Assembly (NCBI GenBank): GCA_000403215.2 | Contig: KE159566.1 | Span: forward strand, 142,606 to 206,605 | DNA length: 64,000 bases | Reading direction: 5' to 3' | Source: Lachnospiraceae bacterium A4 | GTDB taxonomy: Bacteria; Bacillota; Clostridia; Lachnospirales; Lachnospiraceae | Position numbers and translations under genes: made by a program | Notes under the pieces: generated by a model | Seen by the model: only the letters and a program-made list of their open reading frames with translations | Databases searched by the model: none | Told to the model about the DNA's origin: nothing | Shown: positions 19,588 through 27,713 of the stretch, piece after piece | Layout: every line of letters starts with the position of its first letter | How positions within the stretch are numbered: position 1 is the stretch's first letter

Positions 19588-19850
19588 TCGTGCAAACGGC
19601 TTCGAATCCTATGCCCATGTACGTTACCTCTACAGTTAACTCCGCCAGGCACCCTCACGGCACATATGAAATCCGCTTTAGTGCTGCTACATTCCTGTCC
19701 TGACACGGTTCAACGGCACACATTGCGTGAGACCCAAACATCAACGCCACTTATAAAGGGCAGCTACACAAACGCAGACCCTCCGTCGTTTATCACCCCC
19801 ACTATAGCGGATTGTGGGTACAAGGCACCGCTAACGCCCCGGCTGCACGA
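19588..19850 (-). ncRNA. ffs: Signal recognition particle RNA, large (Bacillus scRNA) type
   Basis: The 263-base RNA has complementary ends (TCGTGCA at 19588-19594 with TGCACGA at 19844-19850). On the minus strand it shows the Alu-domain segment with GTAGCGGTGCC-like and AATCCGCTATAG features near the 5' end. The universally conserved SRP54-binding hairpin follows (GTCAGG...GGAA..GCAGC), and GTGCCTGG with AGAGGTAACG occurs near the 3' end. These match the order in the Bacillus subtilis SRP RNA. The RNA forms the SRP with Ffh and targets membrane proteins. It has its own promoter just upstream (19858-19887). No U-rich terminator is obvious at the 3' end, so processing may define it. Exact ends are estimated from the terminal pairing. 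Confidence 0.92.
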
Positions 19851-19857
19851 TGTTATT

Positions 19858-19887
19858 ATTATAACCTCAATATTACCGATAAGTCAA
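19858..19887 (-). promoter_or_regulatory. Promoter of the SRP RNA
   Basis: On the minus strand TTGACT (19882-19887) and TATAAT (19858-19863) are separated by 18 bases. The -10 box ends seven bases before the first paired base of the SRP RNA, which fits transcription initiation at the RNA 5' end. Confidence 0.85.
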
Positions 19888-19907
19888 TGAAATTCATACT
19901 TTTTTAA

Positions 19908-20441
19908 TTAAAACTGGTAATAATTTTGTCTGGTATTCTTTCTTCTGCGCGTCAGAATCTCAGAACACATCAGCACAGTGACAAGTTCCCGAATCCATGG
20001 CTCTTTCTCATGCCACGGTGCATTCTCTGTAAGTACGCCCCTGGGCGGCATCCGGTCTGCCATATTGCTGACAGCCACATCCTGCTCTGAAATATTCTGC
20101 ACAGCATTTTCAGGCATCATCTGGGGCAGCATAACATCGCGCTGCACCGGAGCAGCTTTTTCTGTATCTTCGTTATTTTTAATGACTGCCATCACGCTGT
20201 CCACCATGCGGCGCATTGTCAGTTTATCGGGATACTGGTCGTAGATAAAGCTCCCTTCGTAATCCATCTTGTCAACAACACTGCTGATCACACTCTGGTA
20301 TTTTCTGGCATATGTAGGATACATCTGCTGCAAATATTCAAGATCTTCGAGAATCCTGTCCTCCTGCACCATGCCGGGCTGCGCCCACTGCCCGTATCCC
20401 TGATAGCCCATATAAAAAGGAAATGCACTGTAATAATCCAT
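19908..20441 (-). CDS. Hypothetical protein, Tyr/Gly-rich N-terminus
   Basis: A 177-residue protein not recognised with a family name. The N-terminus is aromatic and Gly/Gln-rich (MDYYSAFPFYMGYQGYGQW). A helical central segment with LEYLQQMYPTYARKYQSVI follows, then a Met/Pro-rich stretch and a C-terminal helical end with a basic RRRKNTRQ tail. There is no signal peptide or transmembrane segment. The central part resembles small proteins seen in spore-forming Clostridia, but no function can be assigned. The start is ATG 20441 behind GAGGAACG. It lies 78 bases downstream of the AAA-ATPase gene stop in the same direction and ends just upstream of the SRP RNA promoter. Confidence 0.7.
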   Translation of the reverse strand: MDYYSAFPFYMGYQGYGQWAQPGMVQEDRILEDLEYLQQMYPTYARKYQSVISSVVDKMDYEGSFIYDQYPDKLTMRRMVDSVMAVIKNNEDTEKAAPVQRDVMLPQMMPENAVQNISEQDVAVSNMADRMPPRGVLTENAPWHEKEPWIRELVTVLMCSEILTRRRKNTRQNYYQF

Positions 20442-20519
20442 TTTCGCGTTCCTCGCTTTTTATGATTATCATATGCATTTCCCAAGCAGTTTGCGCATAT
20501 AATCAACCGATTCGTGTTT

Positions 20520-22109
20520 TCATCTATCCTCTTTTTGATAACTTTCTATCCTGCACTGGTGTTCTTTTGTCTTTTTGTCATAAGTGACGCCTACCAGCAA
20601 AATTTCACCAGCATACTCCTGCAAAGACGCCGGATAGCTGCGCTCCTTAATCTGTGTGACCGCTGTCGCGGCGCTTTTGTTCCATTTTAATTCCACGACA
20701 ATGACAGGACGGTTCGGATATTTTGCAAGCGGCAGATAAACAATATCCGCAAATCCTTTTCCGCATGGAAATTCCCTGATCGGTTTATGATAGTACTGAA
20801 ACAGCGCAAGCAGTGCAACGGTGATCGTACAGCTTAACGAATTTTCGTCATTGTACTCAATGCTGGAAATAAAATCGCTGTGCACCTGCTGTATGAGCGC
20901 TGCTGTCCGGCTTTCCTCCATCGTCAGCACCGCCTCCGCGATCTCTTCCGAAAGTTTCATGTATGTGGACAAATTGTCTCCGGTCTCATTTTCCAGATAT
21001 TTATAAAAGACCTCCTGAATTTCCTTGTTTGGCACATATGCTTCCTGCTCAGCTTTATCATACGCAAAATATCCCAGATGAATCAGGGTTGTAATCACTT
21101 GATTTTTGTCCGCAAACGTGTGCATATCATTTTTGCAGCCTGTCACGTTGACAGGAATCCGATTGCCTGACAACATCTCAATCACAGCCTCACGAAGCCC
21201 GTCAAAGTTGCGGTTGATGAGCTCTCCAATATCCTCATACGTCCCGGTCTCGGTCCAGAACTGTCCAAAGTCTTTCTCCGCGACTGCCCGCACGACCGAC
21301 AGCGGATTGTAAATTGCCCTGCCGTTGATATTGTAGCCATTGTACCACTCTTTCATTTTCTGAAAATCAGCATGATACTGCCCGCACAGCCATGCCACCT
21401 CCTCCTCCGTAAAACCGATATACTCCCCTAAATCCTTGGGGCGTATCATGGTATATTCATGAAAATTATTGACCGCGGACTGTCCCTTGGCGCGAACCAT
21501 CGGCAAAATGCCTGTAAGATATGCAAGGCGGATATAGGACATGGCGTCACTGCTCTTAAATAATATTCGAAGAAAATCAATGTAATCCGACCGTTCTTTG
21601 CTCTTGATCTCCAGCTCTCGGACTGGATAGTCCCACTCATCAAAAATAATGACAAACTGATTTCCCGTCTTCTGATTGATGATTCCCAGCGCTGTATTCA
21701 GAGAATCTTCCTCCTGTATCCATTCTGGATACGCATCTTTTAATTCCTTCACCACCAGTCTGCTGATATACTGATTGGGGTTGGTTCCAATCGCTGCTGC
21801 GGTGACAAACTGCGCTTGAATATCCACAAAAATTGTATCATACTGGTTCATATTCTTCAAAAATAACTCATTCTTCGTACACTTGAGCGGCTCAAACAGA
21901 CTCCTTGAATCGGCTCCTTTGCTAAAATATGCTGTCATCATATTGGCAGTGATGGATTTGCCAAATCTGCGCGGTCTGCTGCTACAAATAAATTTTTCGT
22001 CCGCATCCTTTTCCAGCAGTACATTCAACATCTCTGTCTTGTCTATGAAATACTTGGTTTTGGAAAATGCTTCATATCTGTCATTTCCTATATTTAAGAA
22101 TCTCCCCAC
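20520..22109 (-). CDS. AAA-ATPase-like / PD-(D/E)XK nuclease domain protein (DUF1703 group)
   Basis: A 529-residue protein. The N-terminal AAA-ATPase_like domain opens with YFIDKTEML, has the P-loop-like SRPRRFGKS (about 43-51) and a FVIIFDEWD Walker B-like strand (about 152-160). The C-terminal third has FPCGKGFADIVYLP...VVELKWNK, matching the PD-(D/E)XK core (D...ExK) of the PDDEXK_9 family. Such proteins are very abundant and often multicopy in gut anaerobes, with no proven function; a mobile or defensive role is only speculation. The start is GTG 22109, chosen because GGGAGG lies just upstream. About 220 bases before it (22110-22327) show no gene. Confidence 0.85.
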   Translation of the reverse strand: MGRFLNIGNDRYEAFSKTKYFIDKTEMLNVLLEKDADEKFICSSRPRRFGKSITANMMTAYFSKGADSRSLFEPLKCTKNELFLKNMNQYDTIFVDIQAQFVTAAAIGTNPNQYISRLVVKELKDAYPEWIQEEDSLNTALGIINQKTGNQFVIIFDEWDYPVRELEIKSKERSDYIDFLRILFKSSDAMSYIRLAYLTGILPMVRAKGQSAVNNFHEYTMIRPKDLGEYIGFTEEEVAWLCGQYHADFQKMKEWYNGYNINGRAIYNPLSVVRAVAEKDFGQFWTETGTYEDIGELINRNFDGLREAVIEMLSGNRIPVNVTGCKNDMHTFADKNQVITTLIHLGYFAYDKAEQEAYVPNKEIQEVFYKYLENETGDNLSTYMKLSEEIAEAVLTMEESRTAALIQQVHSDFISSIEYNDENSLSCTITVALLALFQYYHKPIREFPCGKGFADIVYLPLAKYPNRPVIVVELKWNKSAATAVTQIKERSYPASLQEYAGEILLVGVTYDKKTKEHQCRIESYQKEDR

Positions 22110-22327
22110 AGCCAGCCTCCCTCCAATCGAGCAGGGAAAGATTGCCTTCCCATACTCTCGCGCGACCCGTGCGCCGCCTTAGCAGCTTATTTCTATTGCA
22201 CGGGGTCTGTGCATAAGAACTGATTTCCATGCTACTACTGTAACATGGAACACTGCCCTCGTCAATCTTACGCCACAAGGTCACGCAATCCAAAATACTC
22301 ACAAACTGCTGTTTTCTCGCTGCCTAA

Positions 22328-23269
22328 TCACTTTAGATCAAATCTCAAAACGCCTTTTGCGCGCCTGCCAATACACTCAATTTCATACTGTCCAGCCGCT
22401 TGAATCTCAACCGAGAAATCCCCCATCTCGCCATAACTGTTTCCCGTAAAAATAGGTGCTTTGTCCTTTTCTCCAATGCGAATAGAAATCTCCCCGCCAC
22501 CATGTTCATGTTTTACTGCTATGAGATCTCCTTTTTGGAAGTCATATTCCCTCACTATGCTGGTGTTCAATCGCTCTGCTTCTATCGTATAGCCATCTGC
22601 CCGCTCTGACACCATGTAAACAGAATCATTCGTAATATATAAAAGTATTCCCATGCAGACCGCGACCAACACAATGAAACTGAATATGCCGCAATACTTA
22701 TATTTGATACCTGCTTTTTCTGGAAATACCCTTTTCTCATATTGATAAAACTGATACGCCGTCACACTAAATATCACCAAATACGACATTGTAAATAGTA
22801 ACATGCAGACCGACAGCACCTCCTGTATGAATCCACCATATCCTATCGTAATCATGAAAAACTGCGGCAGAATCATACATGCAAACAGTATAATCAGCGG
22901 AATGATTCTGCTTTGAAAAACACGTTTCATCATCTCTAGCCTTGAGAAGTCATCACAGAATATTACTTCATTTTCGCGACTATGCTCCGTTTGCTTGCAG
23001 AAATAGGCATATCCCATAAACTCAAACAAATAATCCCAGCCGCAGTCATAAAACATCTGAACGTACTCTGTTTTGTTTGTCAATCCCTCTTGATTATAAT
23101 CCAGACGATAAGTAACGCTCTTCGGCTCACACTTTTCAAATTGATAGAAACCGGGAAATGAAATCTTTGTCACCCTCCATCCCTGCGCATGCATAGCACA
23201 TAAATATTCTTCCTCCTGCTGGTACTGATAGATGGTAAATAGTTTGAAAACAATCTTTTTATCTCCCAT
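22328..23269 (-). CDS. DUF2812 membrane protein
   Basis: A 313-residue protein. The N-terminal half carries the DUF2812 pattern (FKLFTIYQYQQEEEYLCAMHAQGW...YDCGWDYL). It is followed by three hydrophobic segments (about 120-145, 150-172, 190-215) and a C-terminal extracellular-type beta-rich domain. DUF2812 proteins are usually encoded directly after a PadR-type repressor, as here, and are thought to act in membrane stress or transport control without a defined mechanism. Its ATG (23269) shares one base with the PadR stop codon (TAATG), so translation is coupled. Regulation is presumably by the PadR protein through the palindrome at 23609-23652. Confidence 0.8.
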   Translation of the reverse strand: MGDKKIVFKLFTIYQYQQEEEYLCAMHAQGWRVTKISFPGFYQFEKCEPKSVTYRLDYNQEGLTNKTEYVQMFYDCGWDYLFEFMGYAYFCKQTEHSRENEVIFCDDFSRLEMMKRVFQSRIIPLIILFACMILPQFFMITIGYGGFIQEVLSVCMLLFTMSYLVIFSVTAYQFYQYEKRVFPEKAGIKYKYCGIFSFIVLVAVCMGILLYITNDSVYMVSERADGYTIEAERLNTSIVREYDFQKGDLIAVKHEHGGGEISIRIGEKDKAPIFTGNSYGEMGDFSVEIQAAGQYEIECIGRRAKGVLRFDLK

Positions 23270-23583
23270 TACTTCATCTCCTCCATATTTCTATATAACC
23301 GCTCGATTCGTTTCATCTCGATCTCTAGCACTTCATTTCCTAGTGCCGTAATGATATAGATTTTTCTTTTTTCCTCTTCCCTGACAAACCGAATCAGACC
23401 ATCCTTTTCCATCTTGGACAGGCTTCCATACATGGTTCCCGGCGCCAGTACGATCGCACCCTTTGTCAACTCCTTCACCTTTTGAACAATACCATAGCCA
23501 TGATTTGCCTGTCGAAGGCACAGAAGAATATAAAAGCCTGTTTCCGTCATAGGAACATAAACCTTCTTGATATGTGCATCCAT
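23269..23583 (-). CDS. PadR-family transcriptional regulator
   Basis: A 104-residue winged-helix protein from ATG 23583, with AGAGGTG six bases before it; a GTG nine bases further upstream would put the ribosome binding site inside the gene. Diagnostic features are TETGFYILLCL (helix 1), GYGIVQKV (helix 2) and the recognition region LAPGTMYGSLSKMEKDGLI, followed by the wing KRKIYIITALG and a short C-terminal helix. This is the compact PadR subfamily 2 layout. It should repress its own operon with DUF2812, binding the palindromic region just upstream. The effector is unknown. Confidence 0.88.
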   Translation of the reverse strand: MDAHIKKVYVPMTETGFYILLCLRQANHGYGIVQKVKELTKGAIVLAPGTMYGSLSKMEKDGLIRFVREEEKRKIYIITALGNEVLEIEMKRIERLYRNMEEMK

Positions 23584-23608
23584 CGCAATCACCTCTTTTC
23601 ATATATAT

Positions 23609-23652
23609 TACTGCGATATATCGCACTTCGATATTCATACTATATCGCAGTA
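23609..23652. promoter_or_regulatory. Candidate PadR operator (nested palindromes)
   Basis: TGCGATATATCGCA at 23612-23625 is a perfect 14-bp palindrome. TACTGCGATATA (23609-23620) is repeated inverted as TATATCGCAGTA (23641-23652). The array begins 26 bases upstream of the PadR start codon, a standard autoregulatory position. Confidence 0.65.
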
Positions 23653-23789
23653 CGAAATATATGTCAAGCCGAGAAAAGAAGATTAATTTGCATATGGGGC
23701 AACATTGTTATGTAAAAATCTTGAGAGGGCGCTTCTGAACGAGAACCGGCAGCAGAATAGACAGCAGAAAAGACGAAACAAACTTCCAC

Positions 23790-24569
23790 CTAATATTGTC
23801 CTAACTTCCCTTCCTTTTTTGCTTCCTTAATTAATAAGTTCAATACAACTATTCCAACAACAATAAAGGCAAAAACAGTTACCACAAACAATATTACATC
23901 TCCTAACGAAACACAATCACTCAATATCCCATTGATCAATATATTCGCATTGGTTATAGGCAGTATTCTTATAATATTCTGAAGAAAAGAATTGTAACTG
24001 TGAATATCACCAATGATTCCTGTAAACATCAATAAAAAATAATCAACCACATTAAGAATGGACGATATCCGTTTATAGTATAAACTCAAACCGCCAAAAA
24101 CTCCCCCAATACAATAAAAGGAAAATAAGGTAATAACGATAATAATAATTATCTCTATATATTTCATGAAACCAACAGACATCAGCATAGAAACTTTATG
24201 AAACAAAAGTGTGCAAACAAAGAATAAAAGAGTTCCTTTTAATATAACAAATAATAAATTGACAAATATTTTTGAGATAAGAATTGAAAAAAAATTAGTT
24301 TTAGTCAGGAACATTTGCTCTAGCGTTCCCATCATCGCTTCATCCTGAATCAAATAACATAAGTATTGGATTCCGTTCGTGCAAGTTTGCCACAATATTG
24401 CGCAAATGAGCATCGCTAATACCTTGGTATCACTCGCTTCATAATAATAATTATAAAATAGACCAAAAAACAGTATTACCATGCCAGCATTATAAAAAAT
24501 ATAGTTAAGATAATATTGTTTGATCTCCCCCATTAACATTGTCCATTCTGCTTTTATAAGTCTTCGCAT
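23790..24569 (-). CDS. ABC-2-type transporter permease
   Basis: A 259-residue protein with six hydrophobic segments (about 20-40, 50-75, 100-125, 135-165, 170-195, 220-250). The gene follows directly after an ABC ATPase gene (four-base gap). It shows the ABC-2 membrane layout, including an MGTLEQMFLT-like loop (about 75-85) of drug, polysaccharide or lipid exporters. The substrate is not deducible. It is encoded in a visibly AT-richer stretch than its neighbours, which suggests possible acquisition together with the ATPase. About 100 bases downstream contain no gene. Confidence 0.8.
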   Translation of the reverse strand: MRRLIKAEWTMLMGEIKQYYLNYIFYNAGMVILFFGLFYNYYYEASDTKVLAMLICAILWQTCTNGIQYLCYLIQDEAMMGTLEQMFLTKTNFFSILISKIFVNLLFVILKGTLLFFVCTLLFHKVSMLMSVGFMKYIEIIIIIVITLFSFYCIGGVFGGLSLYYKRISSILNVVDYFLLMFTGIIGDIHSYNSFLQNIIRILPITNANILINGILSDCVSLGDVILFVVTVFAFIVVGIVVLNLLIKEAKKEGKLGQY

Positions 24570-24573
24570 TGTT

Positions 24574-25458
24574 CTATAAACTCCTCATCCTGATATAATG
24601 CGCCAGATCATTTACCTGCTTTTCAATTGATATAATATTTTCCTTTAATAATTTGTTTTTCATCATCCTCTCCATATCATGCACTTCAAGCACATAAATT
24701 CCATCTTCCCGCCTAAATGGAAAGTCAAAATTTTGAATCTGCTCTTCCATCGAATTATCTGCTTTTATCTTTACTTCATAAATATTTTCGTTCACAATCG
24801 AGTTAATCTGCTCATCAAAATCCACTTTACCATTTTTCAAATATACAATCCGATCACATAAACTTGAAACCAGCGTCATGTCATGAGATATTATAATAAC
24901 TGTTTTTTGCTCCTCTTGAATGATTTGTCTAAGCAAATCTGTCATTCTCATTGTTGCGATCAAATCCAATCCCAACGTAGGTTCATCCAAAATAAGAAGT
25001 TGGGGATTTTTCATCAATGTCACCATCAATGCAATCTTCTGTTGTGTTCCCCTTGACAACTCATTAACTGGCTGATCCTTATATTTTTCCGCATCAAACA
25101 GTTTTAACAAATAAGCTTTTCTATCTGATGTCTCTTTTGAGGATAACTGATTCAGATAGCTAAAATAATTCAAATTATAATCCACAGTCAGGAAATTATA
25201 TAGATTCCTAGCTCCTTCTAGCAATACACCCACTGTATTGTGGATATATTTGGGATTTTTAATCAAATTCACATCATTAAAGTATATGCTTCCTGATGTC
25301 GGTGCAACAAGCCCGCTGATACACTTAATTAATGTTGTTTTTCCGGCTCCGTTATCCCCGATTAGCCCAATTGCAGATTTTGATTCCACGGAAAAAGACA
25401 CACCCTGCAAAGCAACGTTTTTTTTATATACTTTCTTCAAATCCTGAATTTTTAACAT
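24574..25458 (-). CDS. ABC transporter ATP-binding protein (ABC-2 exporter)
   Basis: A 294-residue ATPase with Walker A GDNGAGKTT (about 34-42), a Q-loop region, signature LSRGTQQK (LSxGxxQ variant), Walker B LLILDEPTLGLD and switch His in IISHD. The C-terminal about 80 residues form the extension typical of exporter ATPases (DrrA/CcmA-like). It pairs with the permease four bases downstream to form a two-gene export system. ATG 25458 is preceded by AAGGAT at 11 bases, a weak ribosome binding site. A perfect 20-bp palindrome lies 29 bases upstream. Confidence 0.88.
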   Translation of the reverse strand: MLKIQDLKKVYKKNVALQGVSFSVESKSAIGLIGDNGAGKTTLIKCISGLVAPTSGSIYFNDVNLIKNPKYIHNTVGVLLEGARNLYNFLTVDYNLNYFSYLNQLSSKETSDRKAYLLKLFDAEKYKDQPVNELSRGTQQKIALMVTLMKNPQLLILDEPTLGLDLIATMRMTDLLRQIIQEEQKTVIIISHDMTLVSSLCDRIVYLKNGKVDFDEQINSIVNENIYEVKIKADNSMEEQIQNFDFPFRREDGIYVLEVHDMERMMKNKLLKENIISIEKQVNDLAHYIRMRSL

Positions 25459-25486
25459 TTTTCTATAAATCCTTATTTCAGCAAAT

Positions 25487-25506
25487 TAAAATAGAATTCT
25501 ATTTTA
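25487..25506. promoter_or_regulatory. Perfect 20-bp palindrome upstream of the ABC exporter
   Basis: TAAAATAGAATTCTATTTTA is fully self-complementary and lies 29-48 bases upstream of the ATPase start. It is a candidate operator for an unlinked regulator; a role in transcription termination is less likely because there is no GC core. Confidence 0.45.
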
Positions 25507-25603
25507 TCATCTGTTTATAACTTTTGAAATTTTGGCAGTATGCAAATATGGATAAAAGTGGACGTATAACTTTATTATGAATTAGAACAGCTTTGGAGAA
25601 ATG

Positions 25604-26428
25604 CTATTCATCAATCGCGCAGAACTTATTATATAACCAATTCGCTACACCATCAGAATCATTACTTTCTATAATTCCAGTAGCGATTGCTTTTAATTCG
25701 TCTACCGCATTCTCCACGGCATAGGACTCATTTGCTATTTCAAACATTTCAATATCATTTTTCCCATCGCCAAACGCGACAATGTACTCAATTCCCAAAC
25801 GCTCTTTCAATTGTAAAATTGCATTTGCCTTTGACACACTTTTGGGTATAATTTCTAACCATTGTTCCCCACTATAGATTTCTTTTTGAAAAATACAATG
25901 ATATTTTTCTTTGAATTGAATGTATAATGGTTCCAATTTTTCGTATGTATCAATACAAACGAAATAGAAAACATCTCCGAATCCCAGCGCGTTCTCAAAT
26001 TCAACGGGCGTATCTCTTACATCTCCCTTGCGGGTCGATAAAAATTCAGTTGTAGCACGATTGCATTTATTTACAAAATAGGAGAATTTTTCTTTACCTG
26101 ACATGTAAGCGTAAACAATAGGATAAATACCTTGACGCAGTAATTCATTTAAGATTTCTTCTTTTTCATTTTGGCAAAATGCATTTTGTGCAATAATATC
26201 AAAAGTATCATTTTGCAAAATGACAGCGCCATTGTATGTAATGATAGGTATTTTGGCATTCAGACCTTTTGTTGCTTTTGTCGCTGTTAGATAGGACCTA
26301 GCCGTAGCATAAGAAAAAAGTATCCCATCTGATGTTAATTGATTAATCACTTGATTCGTATACGCAGAAGTTTTGGCATCACTTCTTAACAATGTTCCAT
26401 CTAAGTCTGATACATACAGCGTTTTCAT
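25604..26428 (-). CDS. Cof-type HAD-IIB phosphatase
   Basis: A 274-residue haloacid dehalogenase-like hydrolase. Motif I is D8-L-D10-G-T-L-L. Motif II is the Thr in SYATARS, a Lys lies near 190 (KANAILQL), and motif IV is FGDGKNDIEMF. A large C2-type cap between motifs II and III puts it in the Cof/IIB group, which dephosphorylates sugar phosphates, pyridoxal phosphate or nucleotides. The particular substrate cannot be read from sequence. ATG 26428 lies behind AGGAGG. The gene runs in the same direction as the IMPase gene 60 bases upstream, so the two phosphatases may be co-transcribed. Confidence 0.88.
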   Translation of the reverse strand: MKTLYVSDLDGTLLRSDAKTSAYTNQVINQLTSDGILFSYATARSYLTATKATKGLNAKIPIITYNGAVILQNDTFDIIAQNAFCQNEKEEILNELLRQGIYPIVYAYMSGKEKFSYFVNKCNRATTEFLSTRKGDVRDTPVEFENALGFGDVFYFVCIDTYEKLEPLYIQFKEKYHCIFQKEIYSGEQWLEIIPKSVSKANAILQLKERLGIEYIVAFGDGKNDIEMFEIANESYAVENAVDELKAIATGIIESNDSDGVANWLYNKFCAIDE

Positions 26429-26488
26429 AAATTCCTCCTAGTTTTCAAAACGCAACATATATTAATATGAAGTATCTCCTTTAGCTCC

Positions 26489-27250
26489 TTAGCAAATGCC
26501 GTTTGTCGCAAGCATAGAACACGGCGCATCCAGTGTAATCTGCGCCCCCTCCACAGTGGTCACTCTGCCTCCGGCTTCCTCCACAATCAGAGAACCTGCC
26601 GCCAAATCCCACGGGCAGAGACGCAGCTCAAAAAACAATTCCGCCCTGCCTGCTGCCACACTGCAAAGGTCAAGTGCTGCCGAGCCGCTCCTGCGCACAT
26701 CAAGCGAACGCTTGAAATAGTCATATGCCATCTCAAAGGATTTCTGGTTCAATTCCTCATAGTAAGGCGCGGTGCCAAACAATACCACACCATTTTCCAG
26801 CGGCTGCGACGAGACATGAATCGGCACACCATTCAAATATGCCCCCTGCCCCTTGACCGCCGTAAACAGTTCATTCAGATATGGATTGTAGACGACACCC
26901 ATATACCGCTCTCCGTCGAGGGCAAGCCCGACCGAGATCGCGCTCACATGATAGTCCTTGATAAAGTTGGTCGTGCCGTCGATGGGGTCTACGATAAAGG
27001 CGTAGCCCTTTGCAATCGATGCATGAATGTCCTCCTCCTCACCGACAAAGACTGCCTCCGGCAAAATTTCAAGCAGCCGTTTTTGCAGCTCCTGCTGAAC
27101 TCTTTTGTCATAGGTGGTGACAAAATTGGCATGTCCTGCCTTCTCGTCGATACAGCTTTTACTCCTGTCTGCATGGAGAATAATCTCGCCGCAGGTGCGG
27201 ACTGCATCGGATATTTGGCGCAGTAATTCGTCTTGTGCTGTGTTTTTCAT
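26489..27250 (-). CDS. Inositol monophosphatase-family phosphatase
   Basis: A 253-residue metal-dependent phosphatase. The three family motifs are present: GEE (E71-E72), DPIDGTTN (88-95) and PWDLAAG near residue 208. These coordinate Mg2+ and bind the phosphate. Candidate substrates include myo-inositol-1-phosphate, fructose-1,6-bisphosphate and PAP. I chose ATG 27250 because AAAGGGGA ends about seven bases before it; an ATG 24 bases upstream (27274) has no ribosome binding site. The predicted promoter (TTGTGA-17-TATAAT, 27389-27417) implies a 5' leader of about 130 bases. Confidence 0.87.
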   Translation of the reverse strand: MKNTAQDELLRQISDAVRTCGEIILHADRSKSCIDEKAGHANFVTTYDKRVQQELQKRLLEILPEAVFVGEEEDIHASIAKGYAFIVDPIDGTTNFIKDYHVSAISVGLALDGERYMGVVYNPYLNELFTAVKGQGAYLNGVPIHVSSQPLENGVVLFGTAPYYEELNQKSFEMAYDYFKRSLDVRRSGSAALDLCSVAAGRAELFFELRLCPWDLAAGSLIVEEAGGRVTTVEGAQITLDAPCSMLATNGIC

Positions 27251-27388
27251 TGCTGATTCCCCTTTATTGATCATATTTTTATAACGGCTTCTTTTGAAGC
27301 ATCACAACCGCGGATGCCATAGTTGCACAGAAAAACTTACTGAAATTGCACACTTTCATCTTGGCATAATCTATATTGTTACGAGAAA

Positions 27389-27417
27389 ATTATAACATAG
27401 CTTAATCTGCATCACAA
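27389..27417 (-). promoter_or_regulatory. Likely promoter of the IMPase gene
   Basis: On the minus strand TTGTGA (27412-27417) and TATAAT (27389-27394) are spaced by 17 bases. The distance to the start codon is about 140 bases. Confidence 0.55.
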
Positions 27418-27452
27418 TCACTATGTCTCAAATTCCTTATATTCAATTTTTT

Positions 27453-27710
27453 TTACTTCCAGCTTCCATTCTGTTTTGGCTTCCCATGGCCAAAGAAAAT
27501 TATCTTTTCGCCCAATTCATGAATTGTTTGCGCGCCTGCAAGCATCTCTTGTTCATCTGTGTAGAGCATGGACACTGTTGGATAAAACATATTCAAATCT
27601 CCATATACTTGTCTCCTCTCCGATTCTGACACTTGTGTCATATACTCCCGTCCAATGTCATGATACCATACGAAAGCGACAGTTTGGTGACAGTAGTCAT
27701 CGTGCTGCAA
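27453..27710 (-). pseudogene. Probable remnant of an MBL-fold metallohydrolase (C-terminal part)
   Basis: An 85-codon open frame whose C-terminal part (GAQTIHELGEKIIFFGHGKP) resembles the end of metallo-beta-lactamase-fold proteins, where a late GHG-type His sits near the metal site. The N-terminal two thirds with HxHxDH are absent, and no ribosome binding site supports the first ATG. It lies immediately downstream of the histidine kinase gene. It is best read as a decayed gene end; a short real protein is less likely. Confidence 0.45.
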
Positions 27711-27713
27711 TGG

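Noticed and set aside
22081..22302. Minus-strand 73-codon frame upstream of the AAA-ATPase gene
   Set aside because: It overlaps the GTG start and ribosome binding site of the larger gene, and no homology or initiation signal supports it.
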